From NCBI RefSeq assembly GCF_901472495.1, contig NZ_LR590469.1, positions 1,860,001-1,924,000 on the forward strand: a DNA stretch of 64,000 bases. The letters are read 5' to 3'. Below the pieces are notes generated by a model. The model searched no databases and was not told the origin of the DNA. It was given only the letters and a program-made list of their open reading frames with translations. This document shows, one piece after another, positions 8,318 to 17,241 of the stretch. Origin of the DNA: Yersinia enterocolitica subsp. enterocolitica. GTDB taxonomy: Bacteria > Pseudomonadota > Gammaproteobacteria > Enterobacterales > Enterobacteriaceae. Made by a program: the position numbers and the translations under genes. Position 1 is the first letter of the stretch; every line of letters begins with the position of its first letter.

Positions 8318-9039
8318 TTACCCGCCTGTGCCAGTTGTTGCTTCACTATCTCTTCCAATTCCTGATAAGAAATCGCGCCCGGCACCATCTGGTCGCCAAT
8401 TAAGGTGGCGGGGGTGCCCTGAATACCCAGTTGGTCGGCCAACTTCAAATTGGAGCGCAGCACATTCAGACTTTGCTCACTTAGCGCCGCCGGTGTCACC
8501 CCAGTTTTTTTCTGTGCAGCAGCAATACTGCCCGCATCGTGGAAGCCTTTTTTCGCCATCAAACGCTGATGAAAAGCCATCCATTGTTCCGGGTGCTGTT
8601 GCCACAGAGTCAATGCCAATCGCGCACTGGTCACCGAGCTTTCCCCTTTGAATGGCAATGGTTTTATCACCACCGCCACCTGCGGGTACTCTGTGACTAA
8701 CTTTTCCAACAGGGGGTCAAATGTTTTACAGAATGGACAATTGTAGTCGGTGAAAGAAACCAAGGTCAGTTGCGGTGTGGTCGCGCCAAAACGCGGGCTG
8801 CCGGGGTCTTGATACAAGGCTTGTTTATTCGCCGCGATAAACTGACTCAGTTGTTGCCCTTGTGCTTCATTGGCCCGCTGCTGCCAGGCATTAACCGATT
8901 GCTCCAGAATATCTGGATTAGATATTAGCGTTTCACGGATCAGTTCTTTAATGCGAACTTCCTGTTCAGGGGTGAAGGGAGCCGCCGCCCATAGAGGGGT
9001 CGAAAACATAACAAACAGTAATACAGTCAACATTCTCAT
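8314..9039 (-). CDS. scsC: ScsC, periplasmic DsbA/DsbG-like disulfide isomerase
   Basis: The protein has 241 residues. A signal peptide (MRMLTVLLFVMFSTPLWA) is followed by a short helical N-terminal region (FTPEQEVRIKELIRETLISNPDILEQS), the usual oligomerisation arm of ScsC and BdbD-like proteins. The DsbA fold has active site DYNCPFCKTFDPLL and the cis-Pro loop LGIQGTPATLIGD. It is predicted to be kept reduced by ScsB and to repair disulfides or bind copper in the periplasm. It overlaps scsB (stop at 9036) by 4 bases. Confidence 0.92.
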   Translation of the reverse strand: MRMLTVLLFVMFSTPLWAAAPFTPEQEVRIKELIRETLISNPDILEQSVNAWQQRANEAQGQQLSQFIAANKQALYQDPGSPRFGATTPQLTLVSFTDYNCPFCKTFDPLLEKLVTEYPQVAVVIKPLPFKGESSVTSARLALTLWQQHPEQWMAFHQRLMAKKGFHDAGSIAAAQKKTGVTPAALSEQSLNVLRSNLKLADQLGIQGTPATLIGDQMVPGAISYQELEEIVKQQLAQAGK

Positions 9040-11096
9040 TTTTCATTTCCTTTCGCATCGGCCAACACTTTAAGCAGAACATCACGATCCAGCAGCGGAG
9101 ACAGTACGACTCCCTGCGGTTGCTGCGGCCCATAAATTTGGTTGAACGGAATGGCAACACTGCCACGTTCACGTAAAAAAGCGGTGATATCCGCTGAAGG
9201 ATGTGTCCAGTCTCCGCGTAACACCACCACATCTGGCGCTTGCAAAGCCTGTTGCACATCATCACGCATCAGCACGTGTATCTTGTTAACTTTGCAAGTC
9301 ACACACCAATCGGCGGTGACATCGACAAACACACGTTTATGTTCGGCCAATGCCTGTTTAATGGCTGTTTCGGTTAACGGCTGCCACCGGATATCGTCAT
9401 GCAGCGGTTTGCGCCATAAATCTGCGGTTAATGACCCCACCAGCAGCAATCCCCCAACAATCAGTACGGCGATTAAACTGACTATCGCGGCAATGCGAGC
9501 GCCGTAACGTCTGCCAATAGCCAGTAGCAGTGCCAGCACAGCTATTGCGGCGATGATAATGACAGTTTGCAGGCCGATATGACTGACCATCAAGCTAAGT
9601 AACCACAAGCTGGACGCCAGCATCAGTGCGCCCATTGCAATCCGCAGGTGGTTCATCCAACGGCCGGGGCGCGGTAGGCACAACGCGAGTTTCGGCCAGG
9701 CGGCGACGGCCAACCACGGCAAACTCATCCCTACCCCCAGCGCGGTAAAAATCCCCCACAGCGCAGGCAAAGGGGCTGCCAGCGCAAAAGCGACGGCTGT
9801 ACCGAGGAAAGGAGCGGAACACGGGGTTGCCAGCAACGTCGCTAAAGCGCCTTGCCCAAAGTGACCAGCCATACCCCGTGCGCCCGGTTTCTCAATGCGT
9901 GGGGCGGCTATACGGGTATTCAACGATGAAGAGAGCTGAATCTCGAACAACCCGAACAGGTTGGCGGTAAAGAGGGCAGTGACCAAGACCATAAAACCGA
10001 TAAACCACGGATTTTGGAACTGAATCCCCCAGCCAAGCGCATGATTGCCCAGACGCAAAGCCGTCATCAGCAAGGCCAGCAACCAGAATGAGGTGATTAT
10101 CCCAGCAGACGAAGCGAGAAACTGCCAGCGTACCTGACGGCGGGTTTGATGCTCAGTTTGCAGAATTGAACCAAGCTTCATTGCCAATACCGGCAGCACA
10201 CAGGGCATCATGTTAAGGATTAACCCACCGGCCAGCGCCATCAGAATCCACGACCAAAACGAGGAGGCGGATTGCGGTAACGTCAGCGCTGGCCCGATAG
10301 TCACCGTGGCCTCTTGCGCCAGCCCACCATCCGCTATCACCAAGGTCAGAGGCTTGCCACGCAGATCGCCCACGCCCTCTCCCCAACCATCAGTAGCGGG
10401 TACCCGCACCGATAATTGATTGCCCTGTACCGTGACGACGGGGTTGCCGAGATCAACATCTTCAAGGGTATCGAAGAACAGTTCTGGCTGCTGCCAGCCG
10501 TCATCACGCAGAGCAAGAATTTGTACTTCTCCCTGACTAAAACCCGCTTGAATTTGTTGAGTCAATGCATTGGCAATCGGCACTTGTCCCATCGCTTGGG
10601 CAAAATCGTGTTCAAACTGCTGCTGCTTTTCAGCGCTAACTGCCGCAGACATATCCAGGCTAAATGGGTAGTCAGTCAAAATGCAGACATTACTGCATGT
10701 CGATAGGGTTAATGTTCCGCTGAGTGTTTTGGGAACTTTACCGGAAATCACGATTGGCAAGACGGCCTGCTCATGATAGCCCTGAGTAGAAATTCCAGAC
10801 ACATCAAAACGTTGCGGTACCGGCCAATACCATTTTACGGTTTCAAGAGGTGGCGACCAGGTAATAGCGGGTGCAATGCCCCCTTCTCCCGGCGAGCGCC
10901 AATAGGTTTTCCAGCCTTTTTCCAACTGAACACTCAGTAACATACGTGTTTCATTACCAGCAGAAGGCTCGGCACGGACTCGAACCTTGGCATGGTCATT
11001 TTGCCCACTGACCAGCCAGCCGCTATCTGCCGCCCAAAGAGTGGGCATCCATAGCAGCAACAGACAGAACAAAGCTGCCTTGCTTAAATTGAACAT
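9036..11096 (-). CDS. scsB: ScsB, DsbD-like thiol reductase of the inner membrane
   Basis: The protein has 686 residues. A signal peptide (KAALFCLLLLWMPTLWAADS) leads to a periplasmic N-terminal domain of about 260 residues. The membrane domain carries the two conserved cysteines of DsbD relays (MMPCVLPVLAMKLG near residue 300 and LATLLATPCSAPFLGTAVAF near 425). The C-terminal thioredoxin domain has VTADWCVTCKVNK (about 595). It moves electrons from cytosolic thioredoxin across the membrane to ScsC and ScsD. It is about 100 residues longer than E. coli DsbD, as expected for ScsB. It overlaps scsC by 4 bases. Confidence 0.94.
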   Translation of the reverse strand: MFNLSKAALFCLLLLWMPTLWAADSGWLVSGQNDHAKVRVRAEPSAGNETRMLLSVQLEKGWKTYWRSPGEGGIAPAITWSPPLETVKWYWPVPQRFDVSGISTQGYHEQAVLPIVISGKVPKTLSGTLTLSTCSNVCILTDYPFSLDMSAAVSAEKQQQFEHDFAQAMGQVPIANALTQQIQAGFSQGEVQILALRDDGWQQPELFFDTLEDVDLGNPVVTVQGNQLSVRVPATDGWGEGVGDLRGKPLTLVIADGGLAQEATVTIGPALTLPQSASSFWSWILMALAGGLILNMMPCVLPVLAMKLGSILQTEHQTRRQVRWQFLASSAGIITSFWLLALLMTALRLGNHALGWGIQFQNPWFIGFMVLVTALFTANLFGLFEIQLSSSLNTRIAAPRIEKPGARGMAGHFGQGALATLLATPCSAPFLGTAVAFALAAPLPALWGIFTALGVGMSLPWLAVAAWPKLALCLPRPGRWMNHLRIAMGALMLASSLWLLSLMVSHIGLQTVIIIAAIAVLALLLAIGRRYGARIAAIVSLIAVLIVGGLLLVGSLTADLWRKPLHDDIRWQPLTETAIKQALAEHKRVFVDVTADWCVTCKVNKIHVLMRDDVQQALQAPDVVVLRGDWTHPSADITAFLRERGSVAIPFNQIYGPQQPQGVVLSPLLDRDVLLKVLADAKGNEK

Positions 11097-11146
11097 TGTC
11101 TTTCTCCAGAAATAGATTAATTACAACAACATAGAGAGTTGTTGTG

Positions 11147-11503
11147 CTATTCCCGGAAAATGCATAATCGCAAATGCACCCTCAAACCGCTGGGTGATAT
11201 GACTCTGGGCGGAGGGAACCGCATACTGGTTGGAATGATGGGCACCAACAACAGCAACAATAAGCCCAGAGAGAAAATAGCTAATTCAAATAGAACGGGG
11301 GGCGATGCCAGCAGGGATTTGGCACTTAATTCACAAGGGGTTGGGGCCTCGTTTTCTTCGGCAACAACCTGTGATGATGATGATGTTAAGAGCAGACTTT
11401 TTTCCAACGCGTGCAAGCTGGTAATGCGTTGCGTCATACAAACCAGTATGACCAGGCAAGCCAGGCAGAGGAACCACTTTGCGGCGCGTTGTCGTTTAAA
11501 CAT
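11147..11503 (-). CDS. scsA: ScsA-like small membrane protein
   Basis: The protein has 118 residues with an N-terminal hydrophobic segment (WFLCLACLVILVCMTQR), a small periplasmic stretch and a second segment (LFELAIFSLGLLLLLLVPII). Length and position before scsB match Salmonella ScsA (about 120 residues). It is the first gene of the operon; scsB begins 50 bases after its stop. Its function is not clearly known; in Salmonella the gene contributes to copper and peroxide tolerance. Sequence identity is not strong to my eye, so the name rests partly on context. Confidence 0.75.
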   Translation of the reverse strand: MFKRQRAAKWFLCLACLVILVCMTQRITSLHALEKSLLLTSSSSQVVAEENEAPTPCELSAKSLLASPPVLFELAIFSLGLLLLLLVPIIPTSMRFPPPRVISPSGLRVHLRLCIFRE

Positions 11504-11572
11504 TATCCCTATTTAACCCTATCCGTACTCAACGATATCCATGATCAACCTTGTATCGAATAAATTATCCTT

Positions 11573-11592
11573 GGAATTGTTAAATCAATTCC
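11573..11592. promoter_or_regulatory. Candidate operator between scsA and flk
   Basis: The 20-base perfect inverted repeat GGAATTGttaaatCAATTCC lies 70 bases upstream of scsA in the divergent scsA-flk spacer. An outer pair, ccttGGAATTG and CAATTCCattcaagg, extends the symmetry imperfectly. It could bind the regulator of the copper operon; the protein is not identified. Confidence 0.5.
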
Positions 11593-11805
11593 ATTCAAGG
11601 TTGAGCGCCCATCTTAGCGGCATAATTAAGATTATCAATCGTTGAACCTAAACAATCAGTCAAAGTGACATTTCATTACAAAGCCATTTAGCCAAAAACA
11701 TAATCTGACGGTATGGGTCGCGCACATTTACAGGTATTATACCTGCAACCCGCGGGTCACCGTAGATCCTCCACACTGTCGCCTCCACTGCGAAGGACTG
11801 GTTAT

Positions 11806-12843
11806 ATGCAACCGTTGAACGGCCCAGGTGTTCCTATTGCCAATGATCGCAATGTTGCGCCGACCAAATTGCCCTCTGCGGGCCAAGTGGAAGAGCGGGC
11901 TTTGACCCCTGCACAGCGCACCACGCTGGAAAAGCTAATAGTGCGGATCATGGCGCTCAGCCCGATAAAATCTGCCGAAATTTGGGCGGGGTTGCGCCAT
12001 GACTTATCCCTTAGCAGTACCAGTGATTTACTGGCTCGCCACTTCCAACCAGCCGAGCAGTTACTGCAAACTCGCTTGTCTCAGGTTCAGGAAAACCATG
12101 CCAATCACCAACTACGCCAACAGCTTACCGAGTTGCTGCCCCAAGGCAATAACCGCCAGGCGGTGAGCGATTTTATCCGTCAGCAGTTTGGTCATACAGT
12201 GTTAAGTCAGTTAAGCCATGCTGAGTTGCAACAGGTGTTGGTATTACTACAATCCGGTACGCTGAATATTCCACAGCCTCAGTTAACAACGATAACTGAC
12301 AGGCCATTGCTGCCTGCGGAACATCAACATATTCAATCATTGGTAGCAAAACTCAGTGCGGCGACCGGCGAGCAGCCAGCCAAAATTTGGCAGGCACTAT
12401 TTGATATGGTGGGAGTGAAAAGTAATGACCCGCTGCCCGCGCGCCATTTCCAAATACTCAGCCAATTTTTACAGGCCAAAGTGGCGCTCAGCCAGCAGAC
12501 CGCACCAACATTGATTAATCTACAAACGGCTCTGAAACAGCCCGCCGATGCGCAGGAACAGCAGCTCTTAATTGATTATAGTCAGAATCGTTTCCAGGCT
12601 AGCCCAACCACACCGCTAACGCAGGCGCAGTTAAACGACATTATTAATGTCTTGTTTGCCGCCCGATTAGACCGGGCGAATGCCGCCCAGCGCTTAGCCG
12701 AAGATCAAAAAACCATTCAACCTTTGATTAACCCACTGATTGCCGCCCTGCCACAGTCATTACAACCTTTGTTGCAAAAACCATCACTGGCCTTTGTCGC
12801 GCTGATTATTGTCATGGCTTTTTTACTGGCTATTTTTCTCTAA
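11806..12843 (+). CDS. flk: Flagella biosynthesis regulator Flk (RflH)
   Basis: The protein begins MQPLNGPGVPIANDR and has 345 residues. The ATG at 11806 is preceded by GAAGGA at a good distance; an open frame extends 31 codons further up without support. Conserved Flk stretches include LTELLPQGNNRQAVSDFIRQ, DRPLLPAEHQHIQSLVAKL and QTALKQPADAQEQQLL, and the C-terminal membrane anchor is FVALIIVMAFLLAIFL. In Salmonella Flk stops premature secretion of the flagellar hook-length protein into the periplasm. In E. coli flk is directly divergent from pdxB; here the accessory block separates them. Confidence 0.92.
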   Translation: MQPLNGPGVPIANDRNVAPTKLPSAGQVEERALTPAQRTTLEKLIVRIMALSPIKSAEIWAGLRHDLSLSSTSDLLARHFQPAEQLLQTRLSQVQENHANHQLRQQLTELLPQGNNRQAVSDFIRQQFGHTVLSQLSHAELQQVLVLLQSGTLNIPQPQLTTITDRPLLPAEHQHIQSLVAKLSAATGEQPAKIWQALFDMVGVKSNDPLPARHFQILSQFLQAKVALSQQTAPTLINLQTALKQPADAQEQQLLIDYSQNRFQASPTTPLTQAQLNDIINVLFAARLDRANAAQRLAEDQKTIQPLINPLIAALPQSLQPLLQKPSLAFVALIIVMAFLLAIFL

Positions 12844-12854
12844 GCGCATTGAAC

Positions 12855-12897
12855 CACTTTATTGGCTCAGGTTATTTCGCTCTAAGCCAATAAAGTG
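12855..12897. terminator. Hairpin between convergent flk and ybiR
   Basis: A perfect 13-bp stem, cactttattggct (12855-12867) with agccaataaagtg (12885-12897), has a 17-base loop. It lies between two convergent genes and could serve both. No long T-run is present. Confidence 0.65.
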
Positions 12898-12908
12898 ACG
12901 CCCTTATC

Positions 12909-14042
12909 TCAGAGCACTAATAATAGCCAGCCGACCAACCCACTCCAGAATAAGAATGGCAGTGAATATGCATGGAATTTTAGCCAGATGGCCGGTTCAC
13001 CCGCCATTCTAAGTGCAATTAAATTGGCCATAGACCCCAAAGCGAAGCCAAAGCCGCCAATATTAACTGCATAAGCCACCAACGCACTGGAAGGCAGGTA
13101 ATTAAGTAATAAAATAGTCGCCGGAACATTACTGATAACCTGGGATAACCCGATGCCCAATATATAAGCCGCAGCCACAGATAAGGTTTTGATTTCACCG
13201 AAGAGTGACTGTAAGCCAGGTAATTCAGTCAGTAAGCGCACATCAATAAACATCGCCATAAAGACCACGATCAAGCTCCAGTCTATTGCCAGTAAAACGC
13301 GCCGTGCCAGTAACAATAACCCAGCAAAAACAACCAATAGCCCGTAACCCGCCCAGCCAAAATCCACACAAATAATAAAAATTACATACAGCGCCAAACA
13401 GCTGAGTAATAAGCGAGATTGATAAGGGTAAACCGGGCTAGAAGTTTGTTTGCTAATTTTACGCGCGGGGAAACGCCACCAGGTCACGGCCAGCAAGGTC
13501 AACAAGATTGTTGCCGCCAGCGGAGCCATTTGCAGTGTAAAACCAATAAATGACAGCTCGGAACGGCTCCATAACAGAATATTTTGTGGATTGCCGATCG
13601 GCGTTAATAATGACCCTGCATTCACCGCCAGTGCTGAGAAAATAATCAGGCGTGAAACCGGTAAAGCAGATATCTTTTTTAGCGTTAAAATCAGTGGAAC
13701 AATGATAAACAATGCCACATCATTGGTCAAAAAAGAGGACAACACTGCGGCTGACAAGACTAAAAACAGCGCCAGATGCCGCTCCGTCTGTAATGTATTA
13801 ATAATCTTCCGACCGATAAAATCGAAGTAACCACTCACCTCGACGCCTTTCGTCAATAGCATTAATCCCAATAAAGTGACAATGGTAGTCCAGTCAATAA
13901 ACTGTGGGAAGGCCGAAATCTTTGCGGGCATCAATGCGGTCAGGCCGATACCTAAAATCAACAGAATATGCAGCAAGCGATCTTTCAAAAAAGGCCTGAA
14001 AACAGTTTTTGCTGCGTGATGGGTAGTCGTGAATAGTGTCAT
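12909..14042 (-). CDS. ybiR: Inner membrane anion-permease family protein YbiR
   Basis: The protein has 377 residues, about ten membrane helices and the ArsB/NhaD/SLC13 (ion transporter superfamily) fold. Matches to E. coli YbiR include GLMLLTKGVEVSGYFDFIGRK, SFLTNDVALFIIVPL, NAGSLLTPIGNPQNILLW and IGLSQVISNVPATILLLNYL. The conserved NDV and NP motifs lie in the re-entrant hairpins that bind ions. The substrate is unknown. It is a single gene facing flk across a shared hairpin. Confidence 0.9.
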   Translation of the reverse strand: MTLFTTTHHAAKTVFRPFLKDRLLHILLILGIGLTALMPAKISAFPQFIDWTTIVTLLGLMLLTKGVEVSGYFDFIGRKIINTLQTERHLALFLVLSAAVLSSFLTNDVALFIIVPLILTLKKISALPVSRLIIFSALAVNAGSLLTPIGNPQNILLWSRSELSFIGFTLQMAPLAATILLTLLAVTWWRFPARKISKQTSSPVYPYQSRLLLSCLALYVIFIICVDFGWAGYGLLVVFAGLLLLARRVLLAIDWSLIVVFMAMFIDVRLLTELPGLQSLFGEIKTLSVAAAYILGIGLSQVISNVPATILLLNYLPSSALVAYAVNIGGFGFALGSMANLIALRMAGEPAIWLKFHAYSLPFLFWSGLVGWLLLVL

Positions 14043-14157
14043 CAGAAGATCTACAAATAGCAGGAGCTGACAAAGAAGGCCACGTTAGCGCAGCCCGTCG
14101 TTTTATGCCAGCCCCTATTCTCTACTTCTGGCCAAACTTATCCGCAGTGGCCTCAAG

Positions 14158-15459
14158 CTAGATTTGGGTATTTTGTTTTATCGCTTTTCTAAAATCATCC
14201 ATTGAACAGAATCCTTTAGCATCAATCGGACACCCTTTAATTTCCAGTGTGACGCGTTTTGGCGGAGCTTGAAGTGATAGTGGTGTTTTATTACGGATTT
14301 GCTCGGTCGACAAATAGATATACTCAATCTTCATCAATTCTTTGTTCTGTTTAATATCTTTCCAACGTTCAAATACTACCTTACCGCTGATGGGTGTTTT
14401 CTCATACTGATCTGGCAACTGATATTCTTTCGTTTTGAGTGCGGCTAATAATGACGCAATATTGGAGTCATGCCCAACCAACACCGCCAATTTGGCTTTT
14501 TGTGCCGCTAATTCATTTGGCGTTTTCTCACCCACCGGATCAAGGGCTGAACTGATAAAACCAACCAACTTCTCGGCAGCATTATCTGCTATAGCGGGTG
14601 AGCCGAATAAAGTTTCATGGTAGAGATTTTTAATATCGATTAATTTACGCCACTCTTCAGAAGAGTGAATGCGTCCCCAGGCAACATCTTTGGCTGGAAA
14701 ACCTTCATAATATTGCAACATGAAAGCATCCGAAGCACCGGTACCTAATCTTAGTGGGCCGGTAATGCCCGGTTCTTTATTTTGTACTAACACAATATCA
14801 GTCGGTTGCGCGCTCCAGTCACATTTTCTATCGATCAAACACGCAGGTGAGTTTTTATAATCCAATACCTTGGACAGCAAATCATAATTAGGTTGTAAGC
14901 GCTTATTCAGCCCCTCGACCCCACCTGGCCCGGCGTGTTGATTAATAGAGGCTAATGCCTTCTCTTTAAACTCGGGAGTTATATCCAAGGTAATGATTGG
15001 ATTAAATACCGGGTCCATTTTGCCAATTTCTTTTTGGTGGACTACGGGCACATTACAACCGGGGAAAGCACCAAATAAGAAATGCTGCGCGGTATCAATG
15101 GTTCTGGGTAAACTGTTGGCGTAGGTAAATACCGTCGTAGTTACTGGGCATCCTTTTGATTTTAATAACTTAGTATCTGCCAGCCACTCGCGGAAATACC
15201 CGCCCATCATCGCCTCAAGCTCTGCTCCTTTTGGCGTCAGATAGCCGCCAGGTGTCGTCCATTGCGGCCATTTGTCCGGTGTTGCACTGGAAAGCATATC
15301 GCCATAATTCACCAGAGGTGCGCGTATACCATGACGGCTCATGACCAAAACCTGTTCAAGCTTATAATTATCGCTTTTATCTTGAGCCATAATATGGGGT
15401 GAAGCCGGAAGGAGTATTGCCAATAAGGTCAAGGTATACGCCGTTTTTACTTTTATCAT
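14158..15459 (-). CDS. agp: Periplasmic histidine acid phosphatase, glucose-1-phosphatase type
   Basis: The protein has 433 residues. A signal peptide (MIKVKTAYTLTLLAILLPASPHIMA) precedes the histidine-phosphatase signature VMSRHGIRAPL (catalytic His). Also seen are the Agp-like core YANSLPRTIDTAQHFLFGAFPGC and the second motif VLVGHDSNIASLL (HD proton donor region). The HDSN motif and overall resemblance favour glucose-1-phosphatase over phytase AppA, although related Yersinia enzymes hydrolyse phytate. The ATG at 15459 has GGAG six bases upstream; an upstream extension of 24 codons lacks support and would hide the signal peptide. Confidence 0.88.
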   Translation of the reverse strand: MIKVKTAYTLTLLAILLPASPHIMAQDKSDNYKLEQVLVMSRHGIRAPLVNYGDMLSSATPDKWPQWTTPGGYLTPKGAELEAMMGGYFREWLADTKLLKSKGCPVTTTVFTYANSLPRTIDTAQHFLFGAFPGCNVPVVHQKEIGKMDPVFNPIITLDITPEFKEKALASINQHAGPGGVEGLNKRLQPNYDLLSKVLDYKNSPACLIDRKCDWSAQPTDIVLVQNKEPGITGPLRLGTGASDAFMLQYYEGFPAKDVAWGRIHSSEEWRKLIDIKNLYHETLFGSPAIADNAAEKLVGFISSALDPVGEKTPNELAAQKAKLAVLVGHDSNIASLLAALKTKEYQLPDQYEKTPISGKVVFERWKDIKQNKELMKIEYIYLSTEQIRNKTPLSLQAPPKRVTLEIKGCPIDAKGFCSMDDFRKAIKQNTQI

Positions 15460-15648
15460 CTCAAGCTCCGTCATCCAGTTGATGGTATATCCCCTTCTCG
15501 CTTGACGTTGCGGGGTGGGCTGCAAAGCCAATCACTGCGGGTATAAGAATCGATAGATATGCAATTGCTACAGATTTGTTACAACAGACATAATAGACAC
15601 AGAAAAGAGGTAAAAGCGGAGTCACATCACAGTTCCACTAATTGTTTT

Positions 15649-15846
15649 ATCCCCGTCATACTTCAAGTTGCAGGTGTGTTGGCTGCTCTCTCGCACCCGA
15701 ATCATTAACTGGCGTCAACTCAGCGGGATTAATGAGCCTCGCCCCTGAGACTCACCCTACGGGCAGCATAAATGCTGTTCAAATCGGTTCCCGACCGATT
15801 TGAACAGCATTTGCCGCCTTTATGCAACTCGAATTATTTAAGGTAT
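15649..15846. repeat. ERIC element with internal extra block (about 198 bp)
   Basis: The 15460-15933 gap contains no gene. An ERIC fills its middle: ccccgtcatacttcaagttg and caggtgtgttggctgc at one end, gcaactcgaattatttaagg at the other, and the central palindrome around ggcgtcaactcagcgggatt. An extra hairpin-rich block (caaatcggttcccgaccgatttg) marks the longer Yersinia ERIC subtype. Confidence 0.85.
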
Positions 15847-15933
15847 TTTTGCGAGTAATCTGGGTGTTAGCGCGGGGGGCGTTTTTATCTCTGCTTAGCG
15901 CTGAAATTGCCACAGCGCTATTTTAAATAGAAA

Positions 15934-16890
15934 TTATTTCCTGGCAGGCATATCCGGAATAATTAAATCCCCACGCAATGCGTATGAGCCCAGCACATTT
16001 TTGGTTTTCTCATTAAGCCATGCCACTATTTTTGCCGCCATCGCATCCATAGAATATTCAATCGCAGGAATGGTCGGCACCCCCGGATAATGTAATGACC
16101 CGGCCAGGCTAAATACCATAATGTCATCAGGAACAGATTTATTAAACGCCTGAAGCTGTGGAATAACGCTTTGAGCTTCCCGCTCATCCGCCACCAGTAA
16201 GGCATTAAAATTGAGTGTCGCACTGCTATTAAGTAGCACTTGTAACGCCACTGATGAAGAAGAGGAGTCCATGAAGATGAGGTCACGGTTGAAAGGCAAA
16301 AAGTTATTTTCCAATGCTCGTTTATAACCCAACAGCACTTCGTCCACATACCCACTGCTATCCGGATTTATTAAAGCAATCTTTCTTCTACCCTGTTTTA
16401 TTAAATAATTACAGGCGGTTTCTGCGGCAAAAGCGTGATCAAAATGGATACTATTAGTAGCATCGACATCCATACAATCGACCAGAATAATACTTTCATC
16501 CGCGAGATTAAGCGGGAAACGGGCACCAATGATCAGCACGTCATCACACAAGCCACAGGTCAATTCATCCAGTGCCTGCATAACTTCAGCTTTGTTATTG
16601 GCAAAACGCAGCAGCAGATGCTTTTGATGCTGACTCAGATGTTTTTCAAGTGCATACAGATAACCGGTGGTTTGGTTTATATTTTCCTGCGCACAGATAA
16701 CACCAATGCACCCCGTAGACTGGCTCAATAATGATTGTGCGATAACATTTGGCCGATAATTAAGTTCATCGACCGCTTTCAGTACGGCCAGGCGGCTGGC
16801 TTCCTTAACGCCACGTGAACCACTCAACACCCGTGAGACTGTGGCTTTAGAAACCCCAGCTAAACGTGATACATCGTTGATTGTAGACAT
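15934..16890 (-). CDS. LacI-family repressor of the beta-glucoside PTS operon
   Basis: The protein has 318 residues. The LacI helix-turn-helix and hinge are at the N-terminus (STINDVSRLAGVSKATVSRV, then YRPNVIAQSL), followed by a periplasmic-binding-protein-like sensor domain. The ATG at 16890 follows GAGGAGAG closely; an upstream extension of 20 codons is not supported. The gene is divergent from the IIB-IIC-glucosidase-IIA operon. The GGAAAACGGTTTCC palindromes in the shared promoter region are classic LacI-family sites, so it very likely represses that operon and itself, with a phosphorylated or free beta-glucoside as inducer (inferred). Confidence 0.9.
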   Translation of the reverse strand: MSTINDVSRLAGVSKATVSRVLSGSRGVKEASRLAVLKAVDELNYRPNVIAQSLLSQSTGCIGVICAQENINQTTGYLYALEKHLSQHQKHLLLRFANNKAEVMQALDELTCGLCDDVLIIGARFPLNLADESIILVDCMDVDATNSIHFDHAFAAETACNYLIKQGRRKIALINPDSSGYVDEVLLGYKRALENNFLPFNRDLIFMDSSSSSVALQVLLNSSATLNFNALLVADEREAQSVIPQLQAFNKSVPDDIMVFSLAGSLHYPGVPTIPAIEYSMDAMAAKIVAWLNEKTKNVLGSYALRGDLIIPDMPARK

Positions 16891-16975
16891 GATTCTCTCC
16901 TCGGCAGGCTTTAGTCCTTGCCTGTCATTCCTAAATACAGCTCGGCCCAACTATTGCAGCTTCCTGAGTATAGTC

Positions 16976-16996
16976 GTTTCCATTTGTCATGGAAAC
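16976..16996. promoter_or_regulatory. Operator-like palindrome near the repressor promoter
   Basis: An 8-bp perfect inverted repeat, GTTTCCAT and ATGGAAAC, has a 5-base spacer (16976-16996) and is followed by a looser GGAAA...TTTCC pair at 16991-17005. The half-sites match those of the operators at 17116 and 17173, suggesting autoregulation. Confidence 0.55.
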
Positions 16997-17040
16997 CGAA
17001 TTTCCATCACGTTTCAAAATAGTTATCCAAACCTCAAAGC

Positions 17041-17097
17041 TGTGATAGCCATCAAATAAATAATCCCTTTATATACTGGACTTTGATGGCTATCACA
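17041..17097. promoter_or_regulatory. Pair of inverted CRP-like sites
   Basis: TGTGATAGCCATCAAA (17041-17056) and its exact reverse complement TTTGATGGCTATCACA (17082-17097) each match TGTGA-N6-TCACA with one mismatch. The centres are 41 bp apart, about four helical turns. They sit between the divergent repressor and PTS promoters, as expected for catabolite control. Confidence 0.6.
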
Positions 17098-17115
17098 GTT
17101 CTATCCACTTTGGAT

Positions 17116-17129
17116 GGAAAACGGTTTCC
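17116..17129. promoter_or_regulatory. LacI-family operator O1
   Basis: GGAAAACGGTTTCC is a palindrome with the CG centre usual for LacI/GalR-family proteins. An identical copy lies 57 bp downstream. Confidence 0.75.
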
Positions 17130-17172
17130 GTATGATATCCAATCATTCGCGAAACAGCCGCATTACCTAATT

Positions 17173-17186
17173 GGAAAACGGTTTCC
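17173..17186. promoter_or_regulatory. LacI-family operator O2
   Basis: A second exact copy of GGAAAACGGTTTCC, 55 bases before the IIB start codon and 57 bp from O1. The spacing would allow a repressor tetramer or two dimers to loop or block the operon promoter. Confidence 0.75.
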
Positions 17187-17241
17187 ATAGAGTGTCAAAA
17201 TCGTTTTTCATCTCGTTTTTATATTTTGAGGATGGTTGTAG

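Noticed and set aside
16971..17241. CRISPR-like reading of the repeated GGAAAACGGTTTCC words
   Set aside because: Only two exact copies, palindromic and within a promoter region; no array or cas genes in the window.
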